Below are positions 1-11,469 of a stretch of DNA of 64,000 bases, piece after piece. A program made the position numbers and the translations under genes. A model generated the notes under the pieces. It was not told the origin of the DNA, searched no databases, and saw nothing but the letters and a program-made list of their open reading frames with translations. Each line of letters begins with the position of its first letter. The stretch's first letter is position 1. Origin of the DNA: Diphasiastrum complanatum. Lineage: Eukaryota > Streptophyta > Lycopodiopsida > Lycopodiales > Lycopodiaceae. The DNA is taken from assembly GCA_029204225.1 (NCBI GenBank), contig CM055106.1, positions 8,654,274 to 8,718,273 on the forward strand, given 5' to 3'.

Positions 1-264
1 GGTATATAGTTCACTTTATAAGGCTATAGAGCACAGACATACATGAAATCTTCATTGAATTATGCTTGACCTTTGGTCAATCCTCTTTAGCTCTATCGTT
101 TACACTCAAAACTCTCCTTCATGGCAAGTTCAAGCCATAATCTTTCAACAACACAAATGCATACTACATAATGGCAACTGATCTGTCACTCAAATACTAG
201 AGCCTTAAAATATGTGAATGAATCTATATGGAATGCTCGCTCTGGCGAAAGGCTTAGGTGGTAC

Positions 265-612
265 CAATACGCTGAAGCCTGAGACATTCGCGAAGGAAAG
301 CGCGATAGAAGCACTGGCAAGAGAAAGCTCCCCCAGATGCCCTACAAACATCAATGAGACAAGTTGAATGGAGGACTGCAGCACATTCACGCCTATCATC
401 GGCCCTGCCAAGTATAATTGCTTGCGAACTTCATCCCAGGTCTTTGATTTTGTTTGCATATCCAGCAAATCACCTTCCGTTGCAAGTCCCTCGTTAGTTT
501 GAGATCCAAAAGAAAATAATATAGTTTCCGAGTGTTCATGCAATCCTTTCTCATCCAGCCTATGACTTCGTTTCGTTATAAGGGGCTCCGTTTTCGTTTC
601 TTCAGCCGCCAT
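265..612 (-). CDS. MATE/DTX efflux transporter copy A, exon 1 (partial gene)
   Basis: First exon of a multidrug-and-toxic-compound-extrusion transporter, a membrane antiporter that exports small organic compounds. The start at 610-612 gives 116 codons in phase 0, ending before a GT donor at 263-264. The first ~55 residues are hydrophilic (cytosolic N-terminus). They are followed by the family's first membrane segments: GPMIGVNVLQ, then [13 protein letters not shown] and the SFANVSGFSVL end that precedes the conserved [12 protein letters not shown] of exon 2. The same exon occurs at 54541-54888 on the other strand with about 80% similar residues and the same splice position, which fixes start and boundary. 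Positions 1-264 are intron 1, alignable in patches with intron 1 of copy B. All later exons lie off the left edge, so it cannot be judged whether the gene is intact. Confidence 0.88.
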
Positions 613-1062
613 TACGCTGCTTCAAAGGAATCCGTAAGCCAGATTTTTTTGCCTTCCTGGAGTTTGTCCTCAATAATCAAATCACCAACTGCAAATTGAG
701 CACTGTCGAGGCAGAACTTTCAAGAAATCCTCCCAAGAACTTCTAGAACATGCCTCTTCCCAGCATTTGACACAAATTCAATCCAGCGCAAACCAAGGAA
801 ACAACTGCTACACAGAATAAATGCTTAAATGGTTTTCTGCACATGATGTAGTTAGCTTGTCACAGGCAGCAAGGAATCAATCCCTCGTCGACCAAATTTC
901 AGGACAGAAACGATTGCCCATTTGCAATAAAACCTAAACACAAGGATAATTTACAGCACATGAGGACAATTACTGTAAACAAGCTGCTATTGACGTAGTT
1001 TGTGCAGAAATGATTTAAATTAATAAAAAATGAACCTCTGCCTCGGATTAATGGAGATAACT
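613..1062 (-). promoter_or_regulatory. 5' flank/5'UTR of MATE copy A, homologous to that of copy B
   Basis: Read on the minus strand, this block aligns with 53968-54540. Shared stretches include CGAGGCAGAGGTTC, TGCCTGTGACAAGC, CATTTAAGCATT, GGGAAGAG, TTTCTTGAAAGTT, and a TTGAAGCAGC just before both ATGs. Similarity stops near 1062, which marks the duplication edge. The promoter and leader were therefore copied together with the gene. No TATA box or other element could be assigned with confidence. Confidence 0.7.
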
Positions 1063-1779
1063 AAACAGTTCATCTATTCAATCCAGCCACCATCTACGAT
1101 CTTTTCTTCCTTTTGAGATCAGATGATATAAATTAATGAAAACTACAATATATGATGTAGATCCTTTTGGGTGTCTATTTCTTTTTTCAGACGACCACGG
1201 CGTCTTCTTCCCCATCGCCAATATTCGGTGATGGTGTCTTGTTTTCTGGTATATAAGTTAATCTTTTTTAAATTTTAAAAATAATTAGGTTGGCAATCAC
1301 ATTTTTGGCTGGGCCCATACCGAAGATGGAACAAGGTCTGTAAGTCTCTTGCTGACAATGCGTCACCTCATCACAGACCCCTCTATGACATGCTGGGGAG
1401 CCTGCCCTTGCCCTTGCCCTTGACTCCTCCCTGGTAGTCAAGGACTACCATGTATCATACATCTTTGCCACCACCCATCACTCCTCCTTGCCAGCTTTAA
1501 TACCCAATAGTCCTTTTTGGACCCCGCGCTCTCGGGCACAAGATATTCTCGATAGCTCATTCCATTCTTGTGAGCAAGAGCAGGCACCTAGCCTACTGCA
1601 TTATCTTTGGGTCTCTACCTTTGTTAGCCAAATGGCCTTTCCTCAATGACTACCTTTGCCATGTTTGCCAGTTGGAGAAAATTGTGCTGGCCCATGAGTA
1701 TCTAAAATGCCTATAAATTAAAACTTTCTAAATTTTATGTTAGGTTGTAAAAAACGTTTTTGAAGTAGTGGCAATAAGA
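1063..1779. other. Intergenic, no recognisable gene
   Basis: AT-rich stretch with a C-rich patch (1370-1530) containing short CCCTTGCC repeats. Six-frame reading gives only short frames with no family resemblance. Confidence 0.5.
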
Positions 1780-2400
1780 GTCAGGGCTATCAAAACTGAG
1801 AAAAGCTATGGTCGGAAAGCCTTGAGACATGGGCTTTCCCAACTTTTAAATTTATTTTAAACAATGTAATTAAAGATTAGAAGAAGCTTTGGGGTTGAGC
1901 TAAATGCATTTTATAGTTAATTGCCAAAGCCTCTACAAGCCGCAAATTTGCATCCAAACACCTTCCAACCACACTATCCTCACACTTCACATTGAGGGTG
2001 AATGGCTGGGATGTGTAGGCCTAAATCTACCTCTGTCATAGACCTGAAGCTTTGTCGTATGCATGACATTTTACTTGCTAACAAGTGAGTGTGGCAAGCC
2101 ACATGGGCCTGCCTACAATTGGTCTATATATTGTTAATGTGTTATGCTTAGGCTATCAAAATCGAGAAAAGCTCTTGTTGGAAAACCCACAGGCCTGGGG
2201 ATTTTTAGCTTTTAAAAAAAATTTAAACGAGGTAATCAAGTATTATGAGAAGTTTTGCCATGCTCATGACATTAAAATTGTTAACAAGTGAGTGTGGCAA
2301 GCCACATGGGCACTAGTTGCAATTGCTCTATATATCGTTAATATGTTATGCTTGAGATCAGTCGTGGCATTTGCAAGAAGTGCAATGCATTTCAATGGCC
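1780..2400. repeat. Degenerate tandem repeat
   Basis: Two interleaved units recur. A 'GCTATCAAAA(C/T)(T/C)GAGAAAAGCT' block occurs at about 1788 and 2152. A 'CATGACATT...AACAAGTGAGTGTGGCAAGCCACATGGGC...CTATATAT..GTTAAT' block occurs at about 2061 and 2266, and a worn third trace lies at about 2705-2745. The exact 'GTGAGTGTGGCAAGCCACAT' is present twice, about 205 bp apart. The 68-codon frame across it is incidental. Confidence 0.6.
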
Positions 2401-3590
2401 TATGTGCCCTTTAAACAAAGGCAAATATATTTGTAGAATGTCAAGTGAAAGTCAAATTTAAAAAGTGACCTTATCTTTGAGAGGTAAATTTTGTAAGTCA
2501 AACTTTATACAATGTCAATGTTTTGAAGTTTTTTCATCCTCAAAACACATAGGATTGTGTCTAGAAAAGGTCAAATCTCTTCCATCTTGAAATTTAGAAA
2601 ACTATCTTTCAAATAGGATGCCATACAAAAGTTAAAACCAAGAGAAGCCTTTCAATCTAAAAGATGAGAGTGCACATCAAATTCCAAGCCTCTTGAGATT
2701 CGTGCAATTAGTCTATATATTTCTAATATATGTTACCCTTGATATATATGCGCTTTGTAGCAATGTACTCACAAACACAAAAAAGTCAAAGCCTTCAATG
2801 CCCTTCCCAACTTGTAGTCTTGAACAAAATCCAATTGCATATATTGGCATAATACAAGAGAACTTTTAAAATTTTGAAATCTATACCCACTATTAATAAA
2901 AAAATTGGGCTTATAGCTTGAATCATACAAAATATGTGGTCAAGCTCACATATTGGATCGAAAAGGTTTGTGTTGGCATATGTAACTTGTGTATAGAAGC
3001 ATGCATGAGGGTGCCTAGTGAAGGTGTGCAAACAGAGTCCATGTTGTCCCATAAGCAAGTCATGGGATGGTAACTATTCTCATATACAATGTAGTCATCT
3101 AAATTAATATCCTAATTATGTGCAACACATCTATTTAAAACCAAATAATAATCTTCTCAAACAATGCCTTCACATTGCCATCCTCCTTGTGATCTCAAGC
3201 AATCAGTAGTAAGTACGTGAACCATTTTCTACTATCGAACAATTATCTAAATCAACACAACTTAGATACTAGTAACTTCTCTTTCTAATGGACCTTCTAA
3301 AATAAATCAATCTCCCCGATGACACCAACCATAGAAAGAAACGCTCATCATATCTATAAAGATCACAACTTGAAAATCACTTCTTTCAACAAACACATCA
3401 GTATAGAATTGTGCAACTCCAAGAATTACACACATGTGCGTGTGTGTGTATGTGTTTCTGTTTCATTTATAATTTAATTTGCTCATATGGTTACTTATAC
3501 CTCTAGATTTTGAACTTAGGCTCTCATATCATACGTCATATTCCAATATTAGGGAGAACTTTATGCAATTCTAGCATGCCAAAATTGATG
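2401..3590. other. Intergenic AT-rich DNA, nothing recognised
   Basis: No frame resembles a known family. It contains a short imperfect GT run at about 3432-3456. It probably consists of old repeat debris. Confidence 0.4.
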
Positions 3591-4178
3591 ATTTCTATCT
3601 TGTAGCCAAATCTAGATGTGCATCCAAATTTGGTCAAGATCTTGTTGATCCATTAAGTATGTTTTGGATCTGATTTTTCACATGTTATTAGAGCAGGTTG
3701 CAAGCCAAAGTTGGAGCATTCTAGGTCAAATCACTTGGAGTAGGCCGATTTTTTAGGACGTTACATTTTACTAGATGATACATCAAGATTCTAGCTTTTG
3801 CATCATAGTTTTTGTTTGATTCAATATTTTGCATTTTTGGAAGAACCCTAAATTTGATAGAATCTCTTGATTTTAAGTTTCTGAAATTCTTCAAGAGTGT
3901 GTTTCAATTTTAGGTGTTGGAAAAAGTTCATCATATTGTGTTTAGATCTAATGTGATCAAGAAATCAACATTCTATGTGCTAGGATTTGCTACAAGAGAC
4001 AAAAGGAGAGGCTAGATTGTTTCCAAATCTTTGTGATTTCTTCATGAGTTTCATTTGTTGATTTTCAAGAGATTTGCTAAGTGCATTGGAACAGGTTCAA
4101 AGAGAAGATCAGATCATTGCAACATGGCAACCTCAAGTGGCTTCATGTTGGAAGGGAATGATAGGCTTACCTCGACAA
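3591..4178 (+). mobile_element. Copia fragment: LTR end, primer site, leader and start of gag
   Basis: The sequence ending GGATCTGATTTTTCACA at 3682 matches the end of the LTR at 35276. It is followed by TGTTATTAGAGC, a worn form of the tRNA-iMet primer site TGGTATCAGAGC. After a ~440 bp leader an ATG at 4124 begins MATSSGFMLEGNDRLTS, the usual start of the copia gag family in this window. The frame ends after about 17 codons, so the element is truncated at about 4178. The nearest relative in the window is the minus-strand gag at 14056-15023, which shares leader and start. Confidence 0.65.
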
Positions 4179-4990
4179 CAATCATAAAATATTAGTACTC
4201 ACATGTGTGAATCCATATACATAAGAAAATCAATATTCTACACACAAATATTCACTATATCACCACCAAGATGCAAGAGATTGATGTAGAAACCAAAAGA
4301 GATATCTTCCATAAGAATGAATGAGAGAAGAATGAGGGAGATAAATTTCTCCCAACTTGTATGCCTATTTATAGAAGCCTCTTGACCTATTTAGATCATC
4401 TTGCCCAAGCTTATCAACTTATGGAAGTTTCTAGAAACTTCTCCAAAAAGCTAGATAACTTGACTAGATTCAATGTATCTCTTCTAACCAATTAGAAGTT
4501 GAAATTCTATTAGGATCTAGTGCAGTATGCAGATCACATCACACAATCACCATAGCCAATCCTCACAAGCTCTCAAAGATGGCACAACAAAAGTTAATAG
4601 ATTACAAAGAAACACTGTACATATAGAGTATTCACAAACTGCATGAAAAGGCAGGTGTCCTAAAATTGGCCTACCACCTGTCAAACTAAGGTCGGGCCCA
4701 ATATGGCCAAATTCGACCGACAAACTCAGGACATGCCCCTGAGTATAGCAAGTACTGTATATAACTCTGTACAGGCTAATTCTTCCTATGTGTGGCTACC
4801 CGGCTAACCCAAGTAGCCGTCTACGTGATCAATGCCCGATCAATATATCCTAATGGGTCACGTCCCAAACACAACCATATACAGTAAACCAAATAAACTG
4901 TACACCAATTACATCATCACATTTAGAGCTTATACTAATGAATCAGATCAAAACTGATTTCTAACTCTCTCCCTTAAGCTCAAATGTGAT
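4179..4990 (-). repeat. Probable LTR-derived sequence, minus orientation
   Basis: The reverse strand carries a TATA-like TTCTATAAATAGG at about 4368-4380 followed by a non-coding leader, and a CACATGTGTG close to the CACACGTGTG module of the copia elements here. The right part includes the reverse-strand string AAGGGAGAGAGTT (about 4966-4978), which resembles a polypurine tract. The boundaries are not secure. Confidence 0.35.
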
Positions 4991-7107
4991 AAGAGTGAAA
5001 AACGATATATTGCAGCAGCGTTTGGAGTGTCCAAAAGATGTTATGCATATCCCTACTACCTTGTACTTGACTCACACTCAAGCACACCAGCAAACCACCA
5101 GGTTTGACTCACAAAGTATCATGCAAACACAATGCTCATATAGAGATTCTACCACACTCTTGACCAACTGACTCATCCCCAATCCAACTTGACCACAAGT
5201 GGACCACATGAGCAACATGGCTCAAACTGAGGAAATCCCACTGTCACCATGAGACTTACATCCTCCATCTAGCTAGGCTGACATCCTATCAGACACCTAC
5301 AAGCACAAACCTGTAAAGCTGACATAAATGAGCGACTGAGGCTCAACCTGAGAAAATCTTACTGCCACCATAAGATTGCACCCTCACCAGATAGACAACT
5401 AGTAGACAATGACAAGTCAATGAGCATAGAATGACTACTTTGTTTTACTGTAGCAAATACACAACCACATACGACTCCGACTCAGATCTAGACTCCCTTG
5501 ACAAGGCAACATGCAAGACCACACACACTCATGCAAGCCAACACGAATGATAAAGCATCAAATACATGACCAAGGCCTGCCCAAACTGTGGTATCCTGTC
5601 GTACCAACACCTGTGCCACCAGTAGGTCTGCTGCTACACCACTGGTCTCCAAATCAGTGTCTCCAACCATGGCCCACACCTGTAACCAAGATGCCCTCAC
5701 GTCCAAGCATATCACATAGATGTCCTCATACATCATCCAAGATCAACCATCTCGAGCCAATGAGAGCTCCAAGCCTCATCCCTGATGTACCTCCCAAACA
5801 AAGCTATGCTCCAAGCCGCTTTGCCTTGACATCCTGTCCAATAAGCCCTGAAAGATGATCCCCATCCATTCTCTATGCTTCAAGCACAAGAATCTACCAA
5901 GGACTCAATGAATGAATGTACACAAACCTCACCATAGGCTATACCTGAGTAGCTCGCCTACCTCCCAGAGATATTGATGATGATCTACCTATCCTACATC
6001 CCATGTAGCCTATCTCACCAACACTGTATCCATCATAGCGTCCAAGCCAAAGCAAATACAAACTAGATCCACTATCGTGATGAATAACTCACCCAAGATC
6101 CATAGCATATCAGGTAGGATAGCTCCAGAACCCTGTACCCTGTGCCATCTGATCACCAAATATCCATTACCCGCTGATAGCTCCCCAAGAATCTGTCCAC
6201 CTGTAGTGCAACTAGACTCCAACTGGATCTAACCAAAAGCTGCATCCTGCTTATCAAATAATGATGGATAGACACAACATGTGAAGCCAACCTGGAGATT
6301 ACTATGCATATAACCATGCAGCTCACCTGATCACTCGCCAAAGTATCAGCTGTCACTCCCTGAGCAACCATCTCCATCCCTGCTAGCTCACAACCATGGC
6401 CATGCTGGATCCACATCACCCCGTAATGCACTCCATGCCCTCAAGATATGTACCACCTCCAGGTACACTCCATGCCACCTACCTCCAAGTAGGCATGACC
6501 CATCCCTAGGTCATCACATGATGCACCAGCTGAAGATCATCATCCATACATCAAATGACATATCATACCTGAGCAATTGTAGCATCTCCTTGAGTGCCAC
6601 CCCAATGGACTCGTCATCCACATACTATGCTCATTTGATGTCTCCGATCCTGGTCACCATCCTGCTAGACAAGCCAAACTCCAAAGCATCACCTGCTCCA
6701 CCTGGCTCCTAGCATCTGCTCGCTCTCCTTGGCTATGTGCCACCCGACACCATGCCACCACAAGCATATCCCTGAGTCGTGGCTCATGGGATCCCGAGAC
6801 CACTGTCTCCCTGATCATACTGAGGTATATGGCTCTGAGTGACTTCCTCTAGGCTTCCCCATGATCTCACCACCCGAGAATCTGCACCATGGAAATTCCA
6901 ACACATGTGCCAAGCCTAGACTCCTGCAAATATAGCCAAATGCATGAAAGCTATAGATAGCTTATCCACGCCTGTGATGGTAGATGTCTCCCCACCGATG
7001 CCAATGTCCAATGACTAGCCCCCTGCTGTAATGCCAACCTGTACTCCTAAATGAGCACACCATGAAGTCCTCGCCATCAGTGTCCCCTCTCATGTTCATA
7101 CTGATGC
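4991..7107. repeat. Unrecognised repeat-derived region rich in CCA/ATC words
   Basis: Low in G on the plus strand, with many short ACC, CCA, CATC and CCATCC words. A unit beginning GGCTCAA(A/C)CTGAG and containing CACCAT(G/A)AGA occurs at about 5220 and 5339, so part of it is an imperfect ~120 bp tandem duplication. The frames of 60-115 codons in both directions have no recognisable domain and overlap one another. I treat them as chance frames in decayed repeat DNA. Confidence 0.4.
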
Positions 7108-7109
7108 AT

Positions 7110-8272
7110 CAAAATAGGCCAACCTAATAATTCCTTGACAAAAGTACAAAAGAGACAATTGATTCTTAAGGCACAACCTCATCAATTGATTGCTGGACAA
7201 TTGTATCACCGAGGAATGGATGATATTTTGCGAAGATGTGTTTTGCCGCATGAAGTACCTGAACTTATCATGTTTTCACATGATGGAATGGGCGGAGGAC
7301 ATTTTTCAACAAATATCACTATTTGCAAACTTTTACAATCAGGATGTTGGTGGCCTACACTTCATAAAGATACAGAAAATTATATTCACGGTCATGTGAT
7401 GTTTGTCAACGAGCACGTCATCCTACATGCCTTGACTATGTTGGCCCTATTCATCCTGCGACACGAGGATTTGAAGCCATATATATCATTGTTGCAACTG
7501 ATTATATGACCAAATGGGTTGAAGCAAAAGCAGTTCGAGTTACAGATGCAAATCAGCAGCTAAGTTCCTCTATGAAAATATCATTACTAGATTTGGATGT
7601 CCTATCGAGTTCATAAGTGATCGTGAAACACATTTTGTGAATGAAATGATAAAGTGTCTGTTGGAAGACTTTTTCGTTATTCATCAGTTTAGTACTCCAT
7701 ACTATCCTAGGGGTAATGGTCAAGCTGAATCTTCCAACAAGATTCTCTGCAACATTATGACAAAAATGGTTGAAGCAAGTTGTTCTGATTGGGAACATAA
7801 ACTTCATGCAGCATTATGGGCATTCAGAACCGCTTACAAGAGTGGCACAAATCAAACACCCTTTCAACTTGTTTATGGTCAAGATTCTATGATGCCAGTT
7901 GAATTTTTGGTACTATCTTTACGCATAGCAGCCACAGAAAAGTTATACGATGACAAATCCCTACAACTGCATCATGAGGCTTAGCATAAACTACGTGAAA
8001 CCAGATTGATGGTAGTTCATGCGTTAGCAGTAGGGAAAGCCCATTGCAAGGCATGGCACGATTGTCGATTATACAAAAAAGATCTGAAGGAAGGAGGTCT
8101 AGCACTAATGTATAAGATAAAATTGATCAAAGGCAAATTGAAATTTACTGGTTAAGGACCATACAAAGTTAAAGAAATATTGAACTATGAAGCAGTTATT
8201 TTGGAACATTTGGATCGAAAATGATTTGACACTCTAGTGAATGGCAACTGATTACGCAAGTTTTGGTAGCCT
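7110..8272 (+). pseudogene. Ty3/gypsy integrase fragment (Tat/Athila-like), frameshifted
   Basis: Remnant of the integrase that inserts the element's cDNA. In order: an HHCC-type N-terminal region (YHRGMDDILRRCVLPHEV, then GCWWPTLHKD) at 7200-7400; a core with LDYVGPI (first Asp) at about 7434-7455; ISDRETHF (second Asp) at about 7612-7636; GNGQAESSNK (Glu) at about 7710-7740; and a GPY-type C-terminal motif (GPYKVKEI) at about 8156-8180. The frame changes near 7410. Stop codons interrupt it near 7980 and just before GPY at about 8153. No reverse transcriptase or matching LTR is adjacent on the same strand. The order and spacing are typical of the family; the coding capacity is lost. Confidence 0.88.
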
Positions 8273-8442
8273 GTTTCGCTAGTCTAGCCAGCATAATCTG
8301 ACACTACGATTTTGATTTTATTGTTATACAGATTTTCTCTTTTTCACTACTTGACTGATTTTTTTTTTTTTGGAAAAGATAGTAAAAAAAAAGTGAAAAT
8401 AAAAAAACTTATTTGGTATAGCTAGGTGGTTCGTCAGGTCGT
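8273..8442. other. Short spacer with T- and A-runs
   Basis: Homopolymer-rich junction between the plus-strand integrase remnant and a minus-strand gag remnant. Nothing coding is visible. Confidence 0.4.
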
Positions 8443-8697
8443 CTATCCATTTTTCGGCTGGCTGATCTTTGTTGATCTAAAGTCATGACCATAGCTGGTA
8501 AAGTTTCTACTTGGAACTGAACGTACTGGGACAACTGGTTTAGGTCGATTTGGACAGTTCTTAGTATGGTGCTCTATTCCGCAGTTATCACATAGGGGTG
8601 GGAATTTGAGCTTATCAAGACAACGGGTAAATCCATCATGGATGATGTATTTAAGGACTAAAATAAATACTATCCTCATGGAGAAAAATGAGACCAA
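8443..8697 (-). pseudogene. Gag zinc-knuckle remnant (gypsy-like)
   Basis: An 84-residue frame with one nucleic-acid-binding knuckle, CDNCGIEHHTKNC, followed by a proline/arginine-rich tail. The spacing is CX2CX3HX4C, one residue shorter than the usual retroelement knuckle. It matches the knuckles in the gag at 17632-19171, so the fragment is assigned to that family. The capsid part is missing upstream. Confidence 0.6.
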
Positions 8698-9300
8698 GTC
8701 CTAATGGGAAGACTTTCAACTTTGCCCTTGGATGACTAGAACAACTAGTCATGCCTTGACTTATGATGGAGATGCAGAACTTACAGATGAGCAAATAGTA
8801 GATAGTCTGAACCACACCTATGCACAGTGAATCAGACGAAGGTTCTTTTTATGTAGTTTTTAGGGTTTTGAGTGTTTTTGGTGTTTTCTAATGGTTTTTT
8901 TGATGTTTTTGCAAATCTGCTGAAAAGGAATGTTCGCCTTTCAAACCAAAAGTTTTGTGAGCAAAACAGAAGGTGTCTGCAACTCGACGAACGTTCCTGA
9001 AAGAGGGTAAAAAGTATCAGCTCTGATGACAATTTTGTCTCCTTTGACCAAAATCTAACAAATTTGACCAATTTTTATTGTTTTTAATGATTTCTCAAAT
9101 CCAAATGGATCTTAAGCATGGTGATCTGAATAGCTTCCCTTGCTCAACAATCAGATTAGATTTCAAACAAGAATATACTCAATTCAAGCAAAATCACTCC
9201 AGATTTAATCCTAAAATGCAACTTTAACACTATTCATGCCAAGACAAAATGCCTAATGCAAGCTAACCATCAACCAAAAAACATGTTGTAAACTGAAAAA
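8698..9300 (-). other. Possible leader of a gypsy-like element, no gene
   Basis: Lies between the primer-site-like sequence at 9301-9332 and the gag knuckle fragment. The 79-codon minus frame at 8832-9071 is lysine/phenylalanine-rich with no known domain. Probably a worn untranslated leader with an internal deletion. Confidence 0.35.
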
Positions 9301-9332
9301 TTGGCGTAGCTCTCCGACAATGACACTAAAAT
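9301..9332 (-). promoter_or_regulatory. Primer-binding site, tRNA-Asp type, decayed
   Basis: On the minus strand the LTR end is followed by ATTTTAGTGTCATTGTCGGA. Plant Tat/Athila elements have TTTTGGCGCC(A/G)TTGCCGGGGA here, complementary to the 3' end of tRNA-Asp. The differences are G-to-A or C-to-T changes, mostly at CG or CNG positions, as expected of methylated DNA. Confidence 0.6.
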
Positions 9333-10070
9333 TATAGTGGGTTTATTTCCTATTCTATTCTCAACCCAAAATCCAAGCACACAAGCATCAAGGAGATGAA
9401 GGTAGTTGTCACGCGGAGGTTCGATCCCATGAGAGCGATAGCATATCTTAGAATTCAGCATGTAATGAAGATCGACATCTAACTCTAACATCCATTAACA
9501 CTACAACCATTAATTCTAGATCCACAATGATAATAGCTTACTCTTTCTCTCTCTCTCTCTCTCTCCCTTTCTCTCTCACAAAAAGCATAAGAAATAGCAA
9601 TTCTAATAATATTTAGATCCAACAATTAACAAATACAACAAAAGCATGAGAGATGGAGGAATAGAGATAGAGAGCAAGGACAATCACAAGTCCATTCTAT
9701 AAGAGAACCAATCTGCTTGTATTGAAATGAAGAGGGAACATGGTTTACAAACTCGAGTATGCCCCTCTTTATAGTGGAGCCTTGGCCTCAAAATCTTATT
9801 GGCCCGTTAAAATTCAAAAAGAGCTTGCATTATTTAGAGGACCCAATTTGAATTTGAATTTTAGTGAGAACCCCTATTTTATTCACTAAGTTGACATTTA
9901 AGCCTACGACATTAAAAGTCCCGCAAAAAGGCCTAAAGTCCTTTTATTAACTTGTAACTAATCAGATAACTATGTGATTATTGGGTTGGACTTACACACG
10001 CAAGGTGCCAAATCCCTCTCACCTACTAACTAGGGCTAGGGTTGTCTTGGGATCCACAAATCCTCCAGCA
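9333..10070 (-). repeat. Gypsy-like LTR, copy a
   Basis: A 738 bp LTR in minus orientation. It begins TGCTGGAGGATTTG at 10070 and ends CACTATA at 9333 (CACTACA in copy c). On the minus strand it has a TATA box (CTATAAAGAG, about 9767-9776). Downstream of that it has a short interrupted CT/GA tract (about 9543-9578), which is a long pure repeat in the other copies. Related copies lie at 43939-45377, 45379-46142 and 46932-47262. A decayed primer site follows on the left and a gypsy integrase end lies on the right. Confidence 0.75.
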
Positions 10071-10684
10071 AATTAAAACCCAATGAAAACTAACCAAACC
10101 AAAGTTTAGCATTTCCAGACTATGGGCGAGTTCTTGGTTGCCTATGTGAGTTTGGTACAAACTCTCTGCATATTGTGCGAGTTTTCCTCTTGAGGTCTCT
10201 TTGCTAATGTTTTGATGTTTTTCAAAAAAACTCGCACAAGGATCAGATGTGACCTGATTGGACTAATAATGTCCATTGCAGTACCTGTGAGTTTTGTTTG
10301 TGACAAAAATCACTATTTTTGATCCACTTGGTCAAAATTGATGAATTTTCACTATAACCAAAATGTTGACCTGATCTCAATTGTAACAAAACTCGCCCTA
10401 GTGACAGATGTATTCTAGAAGGCTGATAGATGTCTGGTGAGTTCTATGTGAGGTTCTCTAACTTAGTTGATGGTGTTTTCTAGCACTTGATCTATTTTCT
10501 ATAGTCGGAACAGAGATCTGATTAAGTGATAAATCTTGAGACTGATTCTCTCTTTTCTACTTATCACTGAACTTGCTATCATACTAAATCTAGGAAAGAA
10601 GTAAATGGAAACAATAAAAAATAAAAACACACGATATTGAAACGAATGACAAAAGGACTGGTACATGCATGCAGACACATTAAA
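10071..10684 (-). other. Spacer between gypsy integrase end and LTR, GCGAGTTTT-rich
   Basis: No coding frame. Contains several copies of GCGAGTTTT/GTGAGTTTT and their complement AACTCGC (about 10130-10450). A similar cluster occurs at 43730-43890 beside LTR copy b, so it is probably part of the untranslated 3' end or leader of this gypsy-like family. Confidence 0.4.
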
Positions 10685-10945
10685 CAATGAATGTGCTCAG
10701 TATATTTCAAGATGAAAGCAATGCTCATGATATTTCCTAAGTTGACTCCCATTCACTATAGAATCTAAAGGGATGCCTTCTAGTGTTTCAAGGCGGGCAT
10801 ATCTTGAAGAAAAGATCTGATCAATAATATATGGCCCTTGTCCTGTGAATTTTAACTTCCCCTTATGTGCCTTAGCTTGGTAAAGGAGAGCTTAGCCCCC
10901 TCTTTAAACTCCTTGAGCTTAATTAGCCGATCATGCCAAACAAGA
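10685..10945 (-). pseudogene. Ty3/gypsy integrase C-terminal fragment (GPY motif)
   Basis: Minus-strand translation with one frame change reads HDRLIKLKEF, then GKLKFTGQGPYIIDQIF, then VNGSQLRKYHEHCF before a stop at about 10686. This is the GPY/F module and tail of the integrase C-terminus, ending as in Tat/Athila-like elements ahead of the 3' LTR. It is the same protein class as 8110-8272 but on the opposite strand, so it comes from a different insertion. Confidence 0.7.
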
Positions 10946-11469
10946 AACACATTCATGCATCAGTACCCAAACTATATGCATGAAGATGGAGCATCGAAGG
11001 AAATGCAAGTAGTAGAATCTTCAATTAACAAAACAACAACATTTCAATACAAAACACATGCTCTAGAACTCGTGGTGGAGGCCTCTATCTATACCCACGA
11101 GTTGTAGAACCCAATTGTATCTTATTTTGGAGTCCACGTCTTGCAACTGAGTGAACCCCAATCTATAATGATTTGAGTTCCACCTCTTACTTGATAATAG
11201 GAGGCCTCTTTATTAAAAACATAACTCAAGTTGAGAGAGTCTAAATTACTTTCTCCCACATGGTTATCCATCTTTTGAGAATTACCATGGGGCTCACAGA
11301 ATATTCAATTAGCCTAGCACTAATAATTTTTGTGCTCTCAGACTCGGCTCTCAACTTCATCTCTGTTGGAAACCCTTTTCGGGTGATGAGACACTGCATC
11401 GACATGTCAGGGGCATGGCATCAGCTAACACCGGTCATGCCACAATTCTCGCCTCAACAACATGATTAG
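10946..11469. other. Intergenic, no recognisable gene
   Basis: Two short plus frames (10865-11107 and 11260-11469) show no domain, signal or family resemblance. Probably repeat debris. Confidence 0.35.

Noticed and set aside
2085-2291. 68-codon plus-strand ORF
   Set aside because: Lies wholly within a degenerate tandem repeat.
5488-6712. Overlapping ORFs of 60-115 codons on both strands
   Set aside because: No domain, mutual overlap, and they sit in C/A-rich repeat DNA with internal duplications.
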